A DNA stretch of 32,244 bases, taken from NCBI RefSeq assembly GCF_014451325.2, contig NZ_JACSCH020000001.1:47414-79657 (forward strand). Direction: 5' to 3'. This DNA is from Streptomyces sp. CB02980 (GTDB lineage Bacteria > Actinomycetota > Actinomycetes > Streptomycetales > Streptomycetaceae). Each line of letters opens with the position of its first letter. Within the stretch, counting starts at the first letter, position 1. Both the position numbers and the translations under genes were made by a program. The notes below the pieces were generated by a model. It did not search any database and was not told where the DNA came from. It was given only the letters and a program-made list of their open reading frames with translations. Positions 24,127 through 32,093 of this stretch are shown here, one piece after another.

Positions 24127-25014
24127 ATGACCACGAACACCATGACGGTGGCCATCCTCGGGCCGGGCGGTGTCGGTGGCCTGATCGGCGCGCTGCTCGC
24201 CCGCGACGGACACCGCGTCGTCTGCCTGGCCGGCGAGGAGACCACCGCCGTGCTGCGCCGCGAGGGCCTGCGAGTGCAGAGCACGCAGTACGGCGGCTTC
24301 ACCACTCCGGTCGAAGCTGACACCTTGCTGCGCGAACCGGTCGACGTCACCTTCGTGACCGTCAAGCAGACCGCCCTGCCCGCCGCCCTCGACCGTGTTC
24401 CGCCGCAGGTCCTCGGCGACGGTATCGTCGTACCGCTGCTCAACGGACTCGACCACCTCGCAGCACTGCGCCGACACTATCCGGCCGGCCAGGTCGTGGC
24501 CGGAACCATCAGGGTCGAGGCCACCCGCACCTCGCCCGGACGCATCGCGCACACCAGCCCCTTCACCGCCCTCGAACTGGCCGCCCCGCTCGCCGACCTC
24601 GCATCCCACCTTCGGCACGCCGGCCTCGACGTGACCCTGCGCACCGACGAGAGCACGATGCTCTGGGACAAACTCTCCTTCCTCGCCCCGTTCGCCCTGC
24701 TGACCACGCGCTACCAGTCCGCTGTGGGCGCCATCCGCGACGAGCGGCGGTCCGAACTGCTTGCCGTACTCGACGAAATCACTGCCGTGGCCCGCGCCGC
24801 GGGCACACCGGTAACCGCCGAGGCCGTGCTCTCCTTCTTCGACCGGGCCCCCGAGATGATGAAGTCCTCGATGCAGCGCGACGCGGAGAACGGCCACCCG
24901 ATCGAGCTCGACGCCATCGGCGGGGCTGTCCTACGGGCCGCGGCCACTCACAGGATCGAGACCCCGATTACCGCACGTCTCGTCGCAGAGCTGGTTCCCA
25001 CAGCAAGTCAGTAG
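24127..25014 (+). CDS. Ketopantoate reductase-family (ApbA/PanE-like) oxidoreductase
   Basis: 295 residues from ATG 24127, with CAGGAG upstream. The Rossmann motif is GPGGVGG (12-18), followed by FVTVKQT with Lys80 (conserved catalytic lysine), VVPLLNGLDHLAAL and a C-terminal helical domain WDKLSFLAPFALLTTRYQSA with a second lysine, and SMQRDAENGHPIELDAIGGA. NADPH-dependent reduction of 2-dehydropantoate or of a related 2-keto acid. Because an MFS gene and a Rid protein flank it in one direction, it probably belongs to a dedicated pathway rather than to pantothenate synthesis; assignment to panE is not supported. Confidence 0.85.
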   Translation: MTTNTMTVAILGPGGVGGLIGALLARDGHRVVCLAGEETTAVLRREGLRVQSTQYGGFTTPVEADTLLREPVDVTFVTVKQTALPAALDRVPPQVLGDGIVVPLLNGLDHLAALRRHYPAGQVVAGTIRVEATRTSPGRIAHTSPFTALELAAPLADLASHLRHAGLDVTLRTDESTMLWDKLSFLAPFALLTTRYQSAVGAIRDERRSELLAVLDEITAVARAAGTPVTAEAVLSFFDRAPEMMKSSMQRDAENGHPIELDAIGGAVLRAAATHRIETPITARLVAELVPTASQ

Positions 25015-25119
25015 CAACACCGGCCCGTACCGACGGCGGCAGGGGGCACCTCGTCAAGTGCCGACAGTCCAAAGCCATACACAACACCCCGGCGTGTTCA
25101 CCGCCCGCTTTCAGGAGAC

Positions 25120-25518
25120 ATGATGCAGCACTTCGTCCGACCCGACGGCACCCCTCCGGTCAACGGCTACAGCCATGCCGTGGCGTTCACGGGGCCGATG
25201 GTCGCCGTCTCCGGACAGGTCCCGGTGGACGCCCACGGGCGGGTGGTGGGCGCGGGGGATACCGCGGCCCAGGTACGCCAGGTCTTCGCGAACCTGGTCA
25301 CCGCGTTGGAGGCGGCGGGTGCCACCATGGATTACGTGGTCAAACTGACGGTATTTCTGACCAACCTGGCCGATCTGGACACCTTCCGCCAGGTGCGCGA
25401 CGAGTACCTGGACACGGCCCGCCCGCCAGCCTGCTCACTCGTCAAGGTCGCCGGGCTGGTCCATCCCGCGTTCCGGGTCGAGATCGACGCACTCGCAGTG
25501 CTACCCGCTGGGGCGTGA
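25120..25518 (+). CDS. Rid-family protein (YjgF/RidA-like) lacking the catalytic arginine
   Basis: 132 residues from ATG 25120 (ATG 25123 also possible; CAGGAGAC upstream). Typical Rid pattern: AFTGPMVAVSGQVPVD, QVRQVFANLVTALEAAGATM, VVKLTVFLTNLADLDTFRQV and a closing strand FRVEIDALAVL. In RidA proper the segment reads P-A-R-S-C-V; here it is PPACSLVKV, so the arginine needed for 2-aminoacrylate deamination is a cysteine. It may bind or hydrolyse another imine, or be structural. Weak inverted repeat AACAC/GTGTT (25083-25098) in the leader. Confidence 0.85.
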   Translation: MMQHFVRPDGTPPVNGYSHAVAFTGPMVAVSGQVPVDAHGRVVGAGDTAAQVRQVFANLVTALEAAGATMDYVVKLTVFLTNLADLDTFRQVRDEYLDTARPPACSLVKVAGLVHPAFRVEIDALAVLPAGA

Positions 25519-25660
25519 GCTCCGCGAAGACACGACTGCCCGAGCCCGACGCGGAGCCCCTCCCCCATTGCGTGTTTGTGGCCGCGCAACGGGGCGCCCG
25601 GCCTCCGGAGCTGGCATGAGAAGCCGCATCTCAGCCGATCTTGGAAGCTGCGGGTCAAAC

Positions 25661-26680
25661 AGAGTTCCTGGTCGGGTGATCTTCCGGTTGTACGCGCATG
25701 AAGACAGGGCCTCTCGGTAGCTCGGGGATGTAAATCGAACCAAGCCATGTCGGGAGGCCCCTTTGTTGTTGTACGCGCCCGCGCACGTTGACTTCAACTC
25801 GACCGTCGTGTCATGTGATTGCCTCGCGCACGTGTACGGGAACGCGGCCGATCATCCGGACCGGGTACGCCGGTATCCGTCGGACATGACGGACGCGGAG
25901 TGGGCGCAGGTGAAGCCCCTCTTGCCGGTGCCGGCCTGGCTGGAGGGCCGGGGCGGGCAGCCCGAGGGCTACTGCCACCGTCAGATGCTGGACGCGATCC
26001 GCTACCTGGTCGCGGGAGGTATCTCCTGGCGGGCGATGCCCGCGGACTTCCCCGTTTGGGACCGGGTCTACGCCTTCTTCCGCCGCTGGCGGCAGGCAGG
26101 TCTGATCGCGGAGTTCCACGACCGTCTGCGTGGGATGGTCCGCGAACGCGAAGGACGCGAGACGGAACCGACGGCGGGGATCATCGACGCTCAGTCGGTA
26201 CGGGCTGCCGCGTCGGTGCCGGTCGCCTCACGCGGATACGACGGCGGCAAGAAAGTACCGGGCCGCAAGCGACACATCGTCACCGACTGCCTGGGCCTGC
26301 TTCTGGTCGTCGCGGTGACCGCCGCGAACATCCCCGACCGGGATGCCGCCATCGGACTGCTGGGGCGGCTGCGGTCGCTGCACCACGAGATCACCTTGGT
26401 CTGGGTCGACGGCGGCTATACGGGCGGCCTTGTCGACTGGGCGAAGGAGAAACTCGACCTCACCCTGCAGATCGTCAAGCGCACCGACGACATGGAGGGG
26501 TTCGTGGTGCTGCCGAGACGCTGGGTGGTGGAGCGCACGTTCGCGTGGTTGATGCATTCGCGCCGCCTGGCCCGCGACTACGAAACCCTGCCCGCCGCCA
26601 GCGAGGCGATGATCCGGTGGTCGATGATCCCGCGGATGGGCCGCCGACTGGCCCGGCCACGGGCCGGCGGCCGACGCTGA
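25661..26680 (+). mobile_element. IS5-family element, right limit uncertain
   Basis: The left edge is placed at 25661 because 25661-25720 recurs, diverged, at 20491-20550. The transposase is intact. No perfect inverted repeat of the left edge was found by eye downstream; a weak similarity (ATCAAGCGACCA at 27232-27243 versus ATCACCCGACCA inverted) would include the coiled-coil gene at 26475-27149 in the element. Confidence 0.45.
25763..26680 (+). CDS. IS5-family transposase
   Basis: 305 residues from TTG 25763, chosen because GGGAGG lies six bases upstream; ATG 25888 (MTDAEWAQVKPLLPVPAWLE) is the first conventional alternative and where family homology begins. DUF4096-type N-terminus (GGISWRAMPADFPVWDRVYA), then DDE residues D142 (GIIDAQSVRA), D216 (VWVDGGYTGGL) and E257 (RWVVERTFAWLMHSRRLARD). 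Uninterrupted, so a functional transposase is possible. The last 200 bases overlap in antisense the end of the next gene. Confidence 0.85.
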   Translation: MLLYAPAHVDFNSTVVSCDCLAHVYGNAADHPDRVRRYPSDMTDAEWAQVKPLLPVPAWLEGRGGQPEGYCHRQMLDAIRYLVAGGISWRAMPADFPVWDRVYAFFRRWRQAGLIAEFHDRLRGMVREREGRETEPTAGIIDAQSVRAAASVPVASRGYDGGKKVPGRKRHIVTDCLGLLLVVAVTAANIPDRDAAIGLLGRLRSLHHEITLVWVDGGYTGGLVDWAKEKLDLTLQIVKRTDDMEGFVVLPRRWVVERTFAWLMHSRRLARDYETLPAASEAMIRWSMIPRMGRRLARPRAGGRR

Positions 26681-27149
26681 ACATCCCCGACGCTTCCTGG
26701 ACCAACCACCCGCGCTCCGCAAGGCGTTTCGCCTTCGACCGCACCCCCTCGACCTTCGCCGGCGACGTTTCCAGCCCCAGCACCACCGCGATGTCCTTGG
26801 CCCGCACCGGCCCCTGCCCCCGCCCCGGCCGGTCTTCCAGCACGCCCAGGATCCGCTGGTAGTCCGGCGAGAGAAGGGTCGCAGGCAGCCCTTCCCGCCA
26901 GGGCGGCACCGTCGTCCCCGACACTGGCGCGGGCGCCGATTCCCCCTCGGCCTCCGTCACGGCGGTGGTCTCGGCAGCGGACACAGCCAGGGCCTCGGCG
27001 AGCTCCTCCCGCGCGATCACCCGCCGGTCCAGCTCGATCTCGGCGGCCTCCAGTGCCTGAGCCGCCCGGTCCGTCTCCTCCCGCAGATCTTCGACCCGCT
27101 CACGGGCAGCCGCTTCCCGCGCCTCCAGCAATCCCAGCATCGACGCCAC
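26475..27149 (-). CDS. Coiled-coil/winged-helix protein typical of Streptomyces IS neighbourhoods
   Basis: 224 residues from GTG 27147-27149 (GAGGGG upstream). An N-terminal coiled coil (SMLGLLEAREAAARERVEDL and LREETDRAAQALEAAEIELD) is followed by a linker and a C-terminal winged-helix-like domain: LLSPDYQRILGVLEDRPG, AKDIAVVLGLETSPAKVEGV and RSKAKRLAERGWLVQEASG. Homologous multi-copy hypothetical proteins are known to me beside IS transposases in Streptomyces; function unknown. After FSVGRR the frame runs antisense through 206 bp of the transposase before a stop, so the natural C-terminus was probably lost or fused at the IS junction. Confidence 0.65.
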   Translation of the reverse strand: MASMLGLLEAREAAARERVEDLREETDRAAQALEAAEIELDRRVIAREELAEALAVSAAETTAVTEAEGESAPAPVSGTTVPPWREGLPATLLSPDYQRILGVLEDRPGRGQGPVRAKDIAVVLGLETSPAKVEGVRSKAKRLAERGWLVQEASGMFSVGRRPVAGPVGGPSAGSSTTGSSPRWRRAGFRSRGPGGANASTTRTCAPPPSVSAAPRTPPCRRCA

Positions 27150-27462
27150 CGCGCACCCCTCAGCGATCGAACGGAAACAGGACTCCTCATCCCTCCCTCA
27201 CCCCGACCGAAGCCATGCCTGATCAGTACCAATCAAGCGACCACGTTCGGTTGAGCAACGGCTTCTTATGCCCTCAGCCCAAGCTGCCGGCGGCACGAAG
27301 GCCTGACGACGTCAGGTACCGACCTGGGCGCCGATCAGTTTGTGGGCCGCCGCCTTCGTCAGCCGCTTCGACACCGTAGCGGTCCGCTCCCTGGGGCACC
27401 CGAACGCTACGGGCAGCCGCTGGCGCTGAGCGCCACGTGGCCCGCTTGGCCAAGTACGTCGT
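27150..27462. other. No gene recognised
   Basis: Leader of the coiled-coil gene, then debris. A plus-strand stretch near 27340-27430 (FVSRFDTVAVRSLGHPNATG ending in a stop) looks like a C-terminus of an unidentified protein. Confidence 0.35.
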
Positions 27463-27798
27463 TCACCGCATGTACCGGAGAACCGCCTGGTCGTCCCGCA
27501 AATGCTCCAGCACGTGGGCCCGCACGTCGTCGCGGACCTGGTCGGCGTCCCACTTGGCCCGCCCGAGCAGGTGCTGCATGCCGTCCGGGGTGCTCTCTCC
27601 GGCCCACTCCGCGATGGTCCAGCAGTTCTTGCGCGGCAGGTCCGACATCAGCCCGAGCACCAACCGCCCGACCCGACGTCGGGGTTCGACCCGGGCGAAC
27701 CGGCCCGCGATCCGGGCCATCAGGCCCTCGAACGCCTCCTGCCAGCGGGCAGGGTCTACGCTGTGACCTGCGGCCACCGCGTGATCTTCAGTCTTCAC
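27463..27798 (-). pseudogene. IS701-family transposase N-terminal fragment
   Basis: From GTG 27796-27798: GHSVDPARWQEAFEGLMARI then AGRFARVEPRRRVGRLVLGL, MSDLPRKNCWTIAEWAGEST and MQHLLGRAKWDADQVRDDVR. This is the conserved N-terminus of IS701/DDE_5 transposases. It breaks off at DDQAVLRYMR where V-D-E-T-G should follow, so the catalytic part is gone. An in-frame upstream GTG at 27834 also exists. Confidence 0.8.
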
Positions 27799-27886
27799 GC
27801 ACCGATGATCAACAGTGGCCGCACCCGTCTCCACAGCGCGTCAGGGTCGCGCAGCGTCTGCCTGCCGTCATGTGTCTGGAGGACTT

Positions 27887-28291
27887 GTGCAACGTGGCGA
27901 AGTCTGGTGGGTCCAGTTCGACGAGCGGAGGTTGGTCGTACTGCTGTCGGGAGACGACACGTCCGGGATCCGGGTGATGCAGGTCGTCGCTCCGGCGGGC
28001 GTCGACATCAGCGGTCTGGGCATCGAAGTGACGGTCGGCGCCGGTGAAGGACTGCCGTTCGAAGGCGTGCTGCGGCTCGCGTTCCCGCGTCCAGGCTTCA
28101 CCCCTTGCACGTGGCTGACCACTGTGTCCCGGGACGACCTGATAGAGCGGGCGGCCGTCCTGTCCTCCGTGAAACTCAGCGAGATTGACGACGCCCTCCG
28201 ACTCGCCGAACAAGCGCAGGAGCGGACCCCGGCCACAACCGCGAAGCTCAGCGAGATAAGGGACGCCCTCCGTCTCGGTGAACTCGGGTAG
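27887..28291 (+). CDS. MazF/PemK-like protein, no adjacent antitoxin
   Basis: 134 residues from GTG 27887, with GGAGG six bases upstream. The N-terminus QRGEVWWVQFDERRLVVLLS matches the MazF/PemK start (R-G-E-V-W-W-V...R-x-x-V-V-L-x-S); the core strands follow (VMQVVAPAGVDI; TWLTTVSRDDLIERAAVLSS). The C-terminal helix is duplicated: KLSEIDDALRLAE and KLSEIRDALRLGE. MazF proteins are mRNA endoribonucleases; residues needed for cleavage cannot be confirmed here. No antitoxin-like gene precedes or follows it: upstream is IS701 debris, downstream DUF3560 debris. Confidence 0.65.
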   Translation: MQRGEVWWVQFDERRLVVLLSGDDTSGIRVMQVVAPAGVDISGLGIEVTVGAGEGLPFEGVLRLAFPRPGFTPCTWLTTVSRDDLIERAAVLSSVKLSEIDDALRLAEQAQERTPATTAKLSEIRDALRLGELG

Positions 28292-28410
28292 ACGGAGAAG
28301 GAGCCGACGCCCGCGACGGCGTGGGCGATCTCGGCCGAGATGATCGACGCTGGCCACCTGCCGCCTCGGCACCCCTCACCACCGAGATCACGATCTACGG
28401 CTGGAGTAGT

Positions 28411-28600
28411 AAGGCAGCGCAAGGTGCGCGCCGGGTCCTTGCGGTGCCGCTCATAGCCGGCGGCAGTGTCAGCGCGGCTGGCGTAGTGCTCCGCACGGCT
28501 GCCCTCTTCCAAGCCCCTACACATCTTGCTGTCGATGCGGTCGAGAGCTGCGCAGTGCCGCTTCTCGGAGTGGTCGCCGACAAGGACCGGCGCCGGCGGC
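28411..28600 (-). pseudogene. DUF3560 remnant
   Basis: The minus strand reads VLVGDHSEKRHCAALDRIDS then GLEEGSRAEHYASRADTAAG and YERHRKDPARTL. This matches the G-H-H-S-E-x-R-H...A-E-x-x-x-x-R-A-x-x-A-A core of DUF3560 proteins, which are common on actinomycete plasmids and integrative elements. No start or full domain survives; flanking sequence in frame is unrelated. Confidence 0.55.
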
Positions 28601-28751
28601 GCAGTCGGCGCGATCGCTGAACCGCTCAGCCCGGGCGAATGGCCGAAAGCGTCATCGCCGTCCGGATCTCGCTGAGTATCCCTACTCAGGCGTGCGAGCG
28701 TTCGAAGGGGCAGGCTTCCTCGCACGGTTAGCAATTGACAGGGGGTAGGAA

Positions 28752-29168
28752 ATGGCACGTATCCCGGCGGTATTGGCCTCTGCGGCGGCTGCGTTCCTCG
28801 TCTGGGGCACAGGAGGTACAGCGTTCGCGGCGCCGACGGGCGACGTCCTGCTGCCGCATCCCGGGCCGGAAGGTCTCGTGTGGGTGCAAGAGCAGTGGGG
28901 AGACGGCGGTGTCGTATCGGCAGGCGCGTGGGAAGGGCTGCCCACAGTCCTGACCGTGGCCTGTGACGGCGGTGGCGCCCTAAGCGTGACGATGGAGTCC
29001 CAGCAGACCAAGGTGGCCGCCTTCACCGTGGACTGTCCGGGCGACGGACCTGGCCGCGGCTCGGTCACCATGCCGGCGGGCGTAGTCCGCGCGGGTTCCT
29101 TCTCCGTCGGCGTCGACGCCACGTCACAGTCCGTCCGCTGGGCACTGACTATCACCCAGCCCGAGTAG
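28752..29168 (+). CDS. Small secreted protein
   Basis: 138 residues from ATG 28752, with GTAGGAA directly upstream. A Sec signal (MARIPAVLASAAAAFLVWG, cleavage near A26 after TAFA) precedes an all-beta-looking domain with two cysteines (VACDGGG, FTVDCPG) that may form a disulfide. No named family recognised; similar small secreted beta proteins are frequent in Streptomyces. Followed by a strong terminator at 29194-29238. Confidence 0.7.
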   Translation: MARIPAVLASAAAAFLVWGTGGTAFAAPTGDVLLPHPGPEGLVWVQEQWGDGGVVSAGAWEGLPTVLTVACDGGGALSVTMESQQTKVAAFTVDCPGDGPGRGSVTMPAGVVRAGSFSVGVDATSQSVRWALTITQPE

Positions 29169-29193
29169 ACAGCGGCAGAAGAATCACGTCGGG

Positions 29194-29238
29194 GGCGGCA
29201 GCTCCGTCCGGGCGCGGGCCCCGGGCGGAGGTGCCGCC
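29194..29238. terminator. Strong hairpin terminator
   Basis: Eighteen paired bases around a 7-base loop: GGCGGCA/TGCCGCC outside and CTCCGTCCGGG/CCCGGGCGGAG inside (one G-T pair, one G/G bulge pair). It is 26 bp after the stop at 29166-29168 and would also end transcripts coming from the minus-strand genes to the right. Confidence 0.75.
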
Positions 29239-29457
29239 GACGGTGGTGATACGTCCATGGGGTGGGGGTCGGCGTCGGGCGGGTGATCGTGAGGCTCCGG
29301 CTGCCATCATCCTGCTTCTCGATGCCAGGCCCCGCCTTCTCCACCAGTCCCATGCCGGTCACAACGCCGCGCGCGGCCGCGGGGACACCGTCGGCCGGCG
29401 CCCCGGGGCATCACCGCTCTTCCCGGTCTGCGAGGCCGACGCGGCCTCCGACCGCGT

Positions 29458-29672
29458 TCAGGAGCCGGTCAAGGCGTCCAGCACGGGCGGGAACTCCTTC
29501 GCCGGGGCCTGAGAGAGTGACAGGTCGCCCAGCAGTCCCTCCATCGGCTGCCGCCCGCGTTGAAGTAGGCGGTGCCGTACGTCACTTTCGAAGACTGCGG
29601 GACGACCATCTGGTCGCCTCTGGCAATCATGGGCGTCACCGGCGGGTTGGTGTCGCCCATCTCCTCGGTCAT
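29458..29672 (-). pseudogene. Small protein, one frameshift
   Basis: From ATG 29670-29672: MTEEMGDTNPPVTPMIARGD then QMVVPQSSKVTYGTAYFNAG; a one-base shift near 29548 continues as QPMEGLLGDLSLSQAPAKEF and PPVLDALTGS to the stop at 29458-29460. The joined sequence (about 70 residues) is protein-like and soluble. Not recognised. Confidence 0.4.
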
Positions 29673-30025
29673 CCGTACCCGCCAATCCCAATCAGCACGA
29701 CAAGCCGCGCCCTGACCCGGGCCTGGTGGCGCTGGGGCAGCTTGCGTGCGCTGTCGACATGCCGACCACGACCGCGTCCGGACGCCGGTAGGTGAACGGG
29801 GCCGGGGCGGACGACGTGCTGCTCGCGGCCCATCTGCCGCGCGACCTCCACCTCCCGGCGCATGCCCACCACCAGGGCTCCGAGAACTCGTCCCGCGCGG
29901 ACGTAAGCGAATCGCCAGCGTGACGTTAGAGGAGAGGCCGAGGATATTGACATGCCGGGGACGTCGAGGCGTTGGCTCACCCTCTTCCCCGGCACGACCA
30001 CGCCACTATGCAAAGGAACATGGAT
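29673..30025. other. Mostly unassigned; minus-strand protein fragment and leader of the next gene
   Basis: Between about 29750 and 29930 the minus strand reads RWRFAYVRAGRVLGALVVGM then RREVEVARQMGREQ, which looks like part of a real protein but is too short to name. The plus strand from 29940 is the leader of the secreted gene at 30026. Confidence 0.35.
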
Positions 30026-30457
30026 ATGCGCAGATTCAAGAGTGCCCTCGCGGCAGTTGCGGCCCTGGCCGCCTTCGCCGGGGTTGGTGTCGCGGCGGCG
30101 CCGGCGCAGGCGGCGACCTACTGCACGAACAAGAGCCAGAAGTTCTTCTGCGAGTACGGCATCTCGACCACGAAGTTCCCCGACGGGACGAAGGAAGAGT
30201 TCGTCGTCGGCGCCGATCATGCGGTGTGGACGAACTGGACCTACACCGACGGCTCCTGGAACGGCTGGGTATCCATGGGCGGGTGGGTGAAGAGCGGGAT
30301 CGAAATCGGATATCTGCAGGACAACCCCTACAACTTCACCATCGCGGCCATCGGCAGCGACGACAACTACTGGTTCCGGGTGCGCTACACCAACGGCTCC
30401 TGGAGCAATTGGCAGGTGAGCTGCAACGTCAACCCGAACGGTCCGGGCTGCGCGTGA
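30026..30457 (+). CDS. Small secreted tryptophan-rich (propeller-repeat-like) protein
   Basis: 143 residues from ATG 30026, with AAAGGA eight bases upstream; ATG 30020 and 30008 are in frame but worse placed. Sec signal ALAAVAALAAFAGVGVAAAP, cleavage near A29 (AQA/ATYC). The mature part has two W-rich units, VWTNWTYTDGSWNGWVSMGG and WFRVRYTNGSWSNWQVSC, similar to single blades of PLL/tachylectin-type propellers and akin to the repeats of the protein at 8171. Two cysteine pairs at the ends (YCTNKSQKFFC; SCNV...GCA) probably form disulfides. Likely extracellular binding protein. Confidence 0.75.
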   Translation: MRRFKSALAAVAALAAFAGVGVAAAPAQAATYCTNKSQKFFCEYGISTTKFPDGTKEEFVVGADHAVWTNWTYTDGSWNGWVSMGGWVKSGIEIGYLQDNPYNFTIAAIGSDDNYWFRVRYTNGSWSNWQVSCNVNPNGPGCA

Positions 30458-30599
30458 CCGCCGCAGGTGAGTGAGGCGAGCTGGACCGGGACAGGGGCAG
30501 GGTGGCCGGGGCTGCTGGTGGTCAAGGTGCTGCGCGACTGCCCAGTTCACCCACGGGCCAGCGGGCGGGGGCTGAGGACCAGCCGCGCTCGGCTTGGCC

Positions 30600-30842
30600 C
30601 CCCGTTACCTTTTTCATGGCTCCGCAATGGGGCCTCCGACCTTCGGGTCCGGCATGACTTCCCCCCTTGTTGTTGATGATCCGGGGCGGGTGGTGTCACC
30701 GGGCCCGGAGGCATCGACGGACCGCTGATGAGAGACTTGAGCACCGGCTTCACCTGAGCCGGAAGAGCTCTCCGTAACGTGGGTGTGGCAGCTCGGTGCC
30801 GAGGCAAGGCCGGACGAAAAGGCGTGATGGAGGGGCCTGCAC
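30600..30842 (+). ncRNA. Candidate bridge RNA region of the second IS110 element
   Basis: Non-coding end upstream of the IS110 transposase, where bridge RNAs are encoded. It contains a GACC-TTCG-GGTC tetraloop hairpin (30638-30649) and a CCGGCT/AGCCGG hairpin (30744-30762). Guides cannot be tested because the other end of the element is lost. Confidence 0.3.
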
Positions 30843-31915
30843 GTGGTCGACACCGGCGACATCGACGTCTTCCTCGGCCTGGACGTGGGCAAAGGCGAAC
30901 ACCACGCCATCGCCGTCACCCCGGCCGGGAAAAGGCCTTCGACAAGCGGCTACCCAACACCGAACCCAAGCTCCGCGAGCTGTTCGCCAAGCTGAAGGCC
31001 CAGCACGGAACGGTGCTGGTGGTGGTCGACCAGCCGGCCTCGATCGGTGCTCTGCCGCTGGCGGTCGCAAGGGACATGGGCTGCCCGGCCGCTTACCTTC
31101 CGGGGCTGTCGATGCGGCGGATCGCCGACCTCTACCCGGGCGAAGCCAAGACGGACGCGAAGGACGCGTTCATCATCGCGGACGCCGCCCGCGCGATGCC
31201 CCACACGCTGCGGGCGATCGACGGCGAGGACGAGACGATCGCCGAGCTGGAGATGATCGTCGGGTTCGACGACGACCTGGCAGGGGAAGCGACGAGGGTC
31301 ACGAACCGGCTGCACGGCCTGCTGACCCAGATCCACCCGTCGCTGGAACGGGTCCTGGGACCGCAGTTGCAGCACCCGGCCGTCCTCACGCTGCTGGAGC
31401 GGATCGGGTCACCGGCCCTGATACGCAAGGCTGGCCGACTCCGTCTGGTGACGCTGTTACGGCCGAAGGCGCCGAGAATGGCCGAGCGGCTGGTCGAGGA
31501 GATCTTCGCCGCCCTGGACGAACAGACGGTCACCGCTCCCGGGACCGAGGCGGCCGCGTTGATCGTCCCGAGCCTGGCCGGATCCCTGACCGCCGTCCTT
31601 GACCAGCGCGCGCAAGCTGTTGGCCGGACGGATCGAAGAACTCCTGGAAGCCCATCCTCTTTCGAAGGTCCTGAGGTCGATGCCGAAAATCGGCGTCAGG
31701 ACCGGAGCCCGCATCCTGATCGAGGTCGGCGACGGCAGCACCTTCCCGACCGCGGCCACCTCGCCGCCTACGCCGGACTCGCACCCGCGACCCGCAGTTC
31801 CGGGTCCTCAATCCGCGGCGAACAGCCCTCCAGCCGCGGAAACAAGCAGCTCAAACGGGCCTTCTTCCTTTCCGCGTTCGCGGCCCTGGCCGACCCCACA
31901 TCCCGGACCTACTAA
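30843..31915 (+). pseudogene. IS110-family transposase, frameshifted and 3'-truncated
   Basis: From GTG 30843 (GGAGGGG upstream): DIDVFLGLDVGKGEHHAIAV; one A is missing at 30930-30933, then KLRELFAKLKAQHGTVLVVV, LYPGEAKTDAKDAFIIADAA (DEDD acidic residues) and the Tnp20 part VLRSMPKIGVRTGARILIEV, reached after shifts near 31608 and 31752. The C-terminus GNKQLKRAFFLSAFAALADP-TSRTY stops at TAA 31913-31915, created where an IS5-type end begins; the usual Y-D-R-K-R-A-E-G tail is missing. It is a different IS110 type from the one at 862-2100. Confidence 0.8.
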
Positions 31916-31938
31916 CTGATGGTTTCAGAATGAGGTCG
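31915..31938 (+). repeat. Terminal inverted repeat of an IS5-type element
   Basis: ACTGATGGTTTCAGAATGAG and the following GTCG match the repeat of the element at 16839-17727 with one substitution and one missing T. It interrupts the IS110 gene at a TA step. Confidence 0.75.
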
Positions 31939-31969
31939 CGAGGCGGCGAAGGTGTATGGGGCGCCGCCG
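31925..31969 (-). pseudogene. Last codons of an IS5-family transposase
   Basis: The minus strand reads LRRLATSF then TGA 31925-31927 inside the terminal repeat, as in the copy at 17702-17727 (CLRRLRTSF). Upstream the frame is unrelated, so only the end of the element remains. Confidence 0.5.
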
Positions 31970-32093
31970 GCTGAGGCGAGGCCCTATCGGGTCTTCCCCA
32001 TACAGTTCTGTCTCGCGGGCTGGCCCACGACGGCCATGCAGCCCTACAGGCTTGAACGGCCGGCCTAGTACTCCAGCCGGTAGATCGTGATCT

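Noticed and set aside
24127..25014. panE of pantothenate synthesis
   Set aside because: Family is right, but neighbours point to another pathway and sequence alone does not fix the substrate.
29669..30550. Minus-strand frame opposite the small secreted protein
   Set aside because: The plus strand has signal peptide, ribosome binding site and W-rich blades; only the 29750-29930 part of the minus frame looks protein-like.
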